Assembly: GCA_012516015.1 (NCBI GenBank) | Contig: JAAYXG010000622.1 | Location: 1-8,941 of the forward strand | Reading direction: 5' to 3' | Source of the DNA: Lysobacteraceae bacterium | GTDB taxonomy: Bacteria; Pseudomonadota; Gammaproteobacteria; Steroidobacterales; Steroidobacteraceae | Length of the DNA: 8,941 bases | Part shown: positions 6,651 through 8,941 of the stretch, piece after piece | Numbering within the stretch: the first letter of the stretch is position 1 | Layout: the number at the start of each line of letters is the position of its first letter | The notes under the pieces: generated by a model | What the model saw: the letters and a program-made list of their open reading frames with translations, nothing else | Databases searched by the model: none | Told to the model about the DNA's origin: nothing | Translations under genes and position numbers: made by a program

Positions 6651-8941
6651 GTGTCGACCTCTCTCACGCCGCTCGCCGAATCGCTCGCCGGGGAATTTCC
6701 GGACGCGCTGCGGCAACGCGGTGCCGACTACTTTCGCTCCGGCCGCGTGAACATCGACTCAGGCTCTTCGCAGCGCGTGTCGGCGAGCGTACGCGGTACC
6801 GAGCTTTACCAGGTCGAGCTCGCACGCAAACGTCACGTCATTCGCGCTCTGTGCACGTGTCCGTACTTTTTCGAAGCGAGAATCTGTAAGCACGTGTGGG
6901 CGGTCATCCTCGCCGCGGACGCCGAAAGGCTGCTCCACGGCGATGGCGGTTGGGTCGAGCTGGAATCCATGGATGAGGAAATCGATGGGAACACGCAAGG
7001 CCGCTTCGAAGAACGTACCGTTACGCCGCGCGGATCGGCGCCGGCCCGCGGTTGGCGTCGGCAGCTCGCGATCATCGACTCGAGCGCGCCTCCGTCTCCG
7101 CGCGAGGCATGGTCCGACAAACGCGAGCTGCTCTACGTCATCGATCGCACCGGCACGCTCGGAGGTGTGGGGCTGTACTTGGAGATCTGGCACCGCGAGC
7201 GAAAGTTGGACGGTACATGGGGCAAACCGAAGCTCCGCCCCTTGCCTCACGGATTGCTGCTGCAGTTACGCGATGGCGACGACCGGTACATCTTGGCGTC
7301 TCTCTCCGGAGCGGAACCGGACTACCTCACGTACGCTCACGGCGGCCATGCGGCTAGCTATTACAGCAGCTCACCCGAGATCCGACGGCGACTCGTCCCT
7401 CCGCTCTTGGAGCTGCTCATGCCGATGCTATGCCGCACGGGCCGCTGCCGCTTCCGCATGGACCCGCGCGACGATGAATCCCGGTGGCTCACGTTGCAGT
7501 GGGACGACGGCGAGCCGTGGCAGTTTCGCTTGGACGTCAGACGCGCCGATCAGGCACCGCAATACGAGGTGCGCGGCACATTGACTCGCGGCAGCGAGCG
7601 CATCGACTTGGCGACACCTTCCTTGCTCGCGAGCTCGGGATTCGTCTTCATCGGCGATCGCGTCGCGCGCTACGAGCCTCGCAACGCATACAACTGGGTG
7701 AAGGCGCTGCGCGAGCAGCGAAGCGTGTCGGTACCGATCGAGCAAATCGATGAGTTCGTGGATACGCTGCTGCGCCAGCGCGAGTTGCCGGCGCTCGATC
7801 TTCCCGAGGAGCTGCGTTACGAGGAAGCGAGCGACACGCCGCGCCCTCGCCTCACGGTGAAACCGTCGCCGGAAAGCTGGCAGCGCGATCGCCTGCGCGC
7901 CTCGCTCGGCTTCGACTACGACGGCGTGATCATCGACGACAAGCATCCGAGCGCGGTTGTACTTAAGGGAGATCGTCGTGCGCTTCGGCGCGATCGCGCC
8001 TACGAGCAAACCGCTCGAGAGCGCCTTTTCGCGCTCGGCCTGCGCGAGCTCACGGGCGGCTACGAAGCCAACCCGGGATTCGAATTTCCCGCCTCGCGCC
8101 TGCCGCGGATCGTGCACGAGCTCCTGACCGACGGATGGCGCATCGAAGCGCTCGGCAAGCTCTATCGCGCGCCCGGTCGCTTCAAGCTCGAGGTCGCTTC
8201 GGGCGTCGATTGGTTCGAGCTTCACGGCGCCGTCGAGTTCGGCGATACGGACGCGCAACTTCCCAAGCTGCTCGAAGCCGCGCGAAAAGGCGAAGCGCTC
8301 GTCAAGCTCGACGATGGTTCTTTCGGCTTGTTGCCCGAAGAATGGCTGGCGAAGTACGGGATTCTCGCGAGTCTCGGCGCCGCACACGGCGATCATTTGC
8401 GCTTCGGCCGCACGCAAGTCGCCGTGCTCGATGCGCTGCTCGCCGCGCAGCCGGAAGCGAACGTCGATGAGGTGTTCGCGCGAGCGCGCGATGCACTCGC
8501 GCAGTTCGACGGCATCCGTTCGGCCGATCCGCCTGCTGGCTTTCAAGGAGAGTTGCGTCCCTATCAGCGAGAAGGCCTCGGTTGGCTCCACTTCCTTCGC
8601 GAGTTCGGTTTCGGCGGCTGCTTGGCCGACGACATGGGGCTGGGCAAGACGGTGCAGGTATTGGCCTTGCTCGAAGCGCGCCGCGCCGCACGCGAGCAGA
8701 ATCCACGCATGGGTCCCTCTCTCGTCGTGGTGCCGAAATCGCTCGTCTTCAATTGGAAGCAGGAGGCGGCTCGATTCGCGCCGCGGCTGCGCGTGCTCGA
8801 TCACACCGGGCATCAGCGGCGCAAGAGCACCGAGCACTTCGACGAATACGATCTGCTGATTACGACCTACGGCACGCTGCGCAAGGACGCCGCGAGCTTC
8901 AAGGACATGCGCTTCGACTATGTGATTCTCGACGAGGCGCA
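6651..8941 (+). CDS. SWIM zinc-finger SNF2-family DEAD/DEAH helicase, 3' end cut by window edge
   Basis: These are the first 763 codons of a Swi2/Snf2-type ATPase, a double-stranded DNA (or RNA-polymerase) translocase family. The N-terminus has a SWIM zinc-binding motif CxCx8CxH (Cys68, Cys70, Cys79, His81). A long middle region of about 500 residues shows no motif I recognise; it probably corresponds to the SNF2-associated region of this family. The ATPase core begins with LRPYQREGLGWL, followed by Walker A DDMGLGKT (660-667), motif Ia VVVPKSLVFNW and motif Ib LLITTYGT. The window ends in motif II at DEA (761-763), where the next codon begins CA, so His or Gln. The second RecA lobe lies outside. 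GTG 6651 is the first plausible start after an in-frame TGA at 6612 and has no clear Shine-Dalgarno; the next in-frame ATG (6969) would delete the SWIM motif. It is divergent from the operon, and its cellular role is unknown. Confidence 0.92.
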   Translation, partial: MSTSLTPLAESLAGEFPDALRQRGADYFRSGRVNIDSGSSQRVSASVRGTELYQVELARKRHVIRALCTCPYFFEARICKHVWAVILAADAERLLHGDGGWVELESMDEEIDGNTQGRFEERTVTPRGSAPARGWRRQLAIIDSSAPPSPREAWSDKRELLYVIDRTGTLGGVGLYLEIWHRERKLDGTWGKPKLRPLPHGLLLQLRDGDDRYILASLSGAEPDYLTYAHGGHAASYYSSSPEIRRRLVPPLLELLMPMLCRTGRCRFRMDPRDDESRWLTLQWDDGEPWQFRLDVRRADQAPQYEVRGTLTRGSERIDLATPSLLASSGFVFIGDRVARYEPRNAYNWVKALREQRSVSVPIEQIDEFVDTLLRQRELPALDLPEELRYEEASDTPRPRLTVKPSPESWQRDRLRASLGFDYDGVIIDDKHPSAVVLKGDRRALRRDRAYEQTARERLFALGLRELTGGYEANPGFEFPASRLPRIVHELLTDGWRIEALGKLYRAPGRFKLEVASGVDWFELHGAVEFGDTDAQLPKLLEAARKGEALVKLDDGSFGLLPEEWLAKYGILASLGAAHGDHLRFGRTQVAVLDALLAAQPEANVDEVFARARDALAQFDGIRSADPPAGFQGELRPYQREGLGWLHFLREFGFGGCLADDMGLGKTVQVLALLEARRAAREQNPRMGPSLVVVPKSLVFNWKQEAARFAPRLRVLDHTGHQRRKSTEHFDEYDLLITTYGTLRKDAASFKDMRFDYVILDEA

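Noticed and set aside
7428..8837. 469-codon open frame on the minus strand
   Set aside because: It lies wholly antisense to the SWIM-SNF2 helicase, whose motifs are unambiguous. The translation is low-complexity in Arg, Glu and Ala with no recognised domain, as expected for a shadow frame in GC-rich DNA.

Overview
The window is from a high-GC bacterial chromosome, most likely a Gram-negative member of the Pseudomonadota. The evidence is a large TonB-dependent outer-membrane receptor, GC-rich third codon positions and GTG starts. The sequence alone does not fix the genus. A receptor, MFS and esterase together with a fatty acyl-CoA ligase is typical of sphingomonads and of Steroidobacter-like or Nevskia-like gammaproteobacteria, but that placement is inference.

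Layout: the left three quarters (1-6442) is one minus-strand cluster, read right to left. It holds a TonB-dependent receptor (6442-4289), a Spinster-like MFS transporter (4287-2938), an exported type-B carboxylesterase (2941 or 2926 to 1295) and an AMP-forming acyl-CoA synthetase (1304 to beyond base 1, partial). The three junctions are a 1-nt gap, a 4-nt overlap (or an 11-nt gap if the later esterase start is used) and a 10-nt overlap, so the four genes are almost certainly one translationally coupled operon. A 208-bp divergent intergenic region (6443-6650) holds a 22-bp near-perfect palindrome (6528-6549) directly upstream of a consensus TTGACA (6526-6521), plus a small hairpin (6591-6606). 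To the right, on the plus strand, a SWIM zinc finger / SNF2-family helicase starts at a GTG (6651) and runs off the window inside its DEAx motif.

How the genes may work together (inference): the receptor brings a ligand across the outer membrane, the exported esterase cleaves an ester bond, the MFS protein moves the product across the inner membrane, and the ligase activates a released carboxylic acid as its CoA thioester. This reads as an uptake-and-activation cassette for an unknown, probably lipid-like ester, perhaps controlled through the palindrome. The helicase is divergent and has no obvious functional link. I saw no tRNA, rRNA, CRISPR array, insertion sequence or intrinsic terminator.
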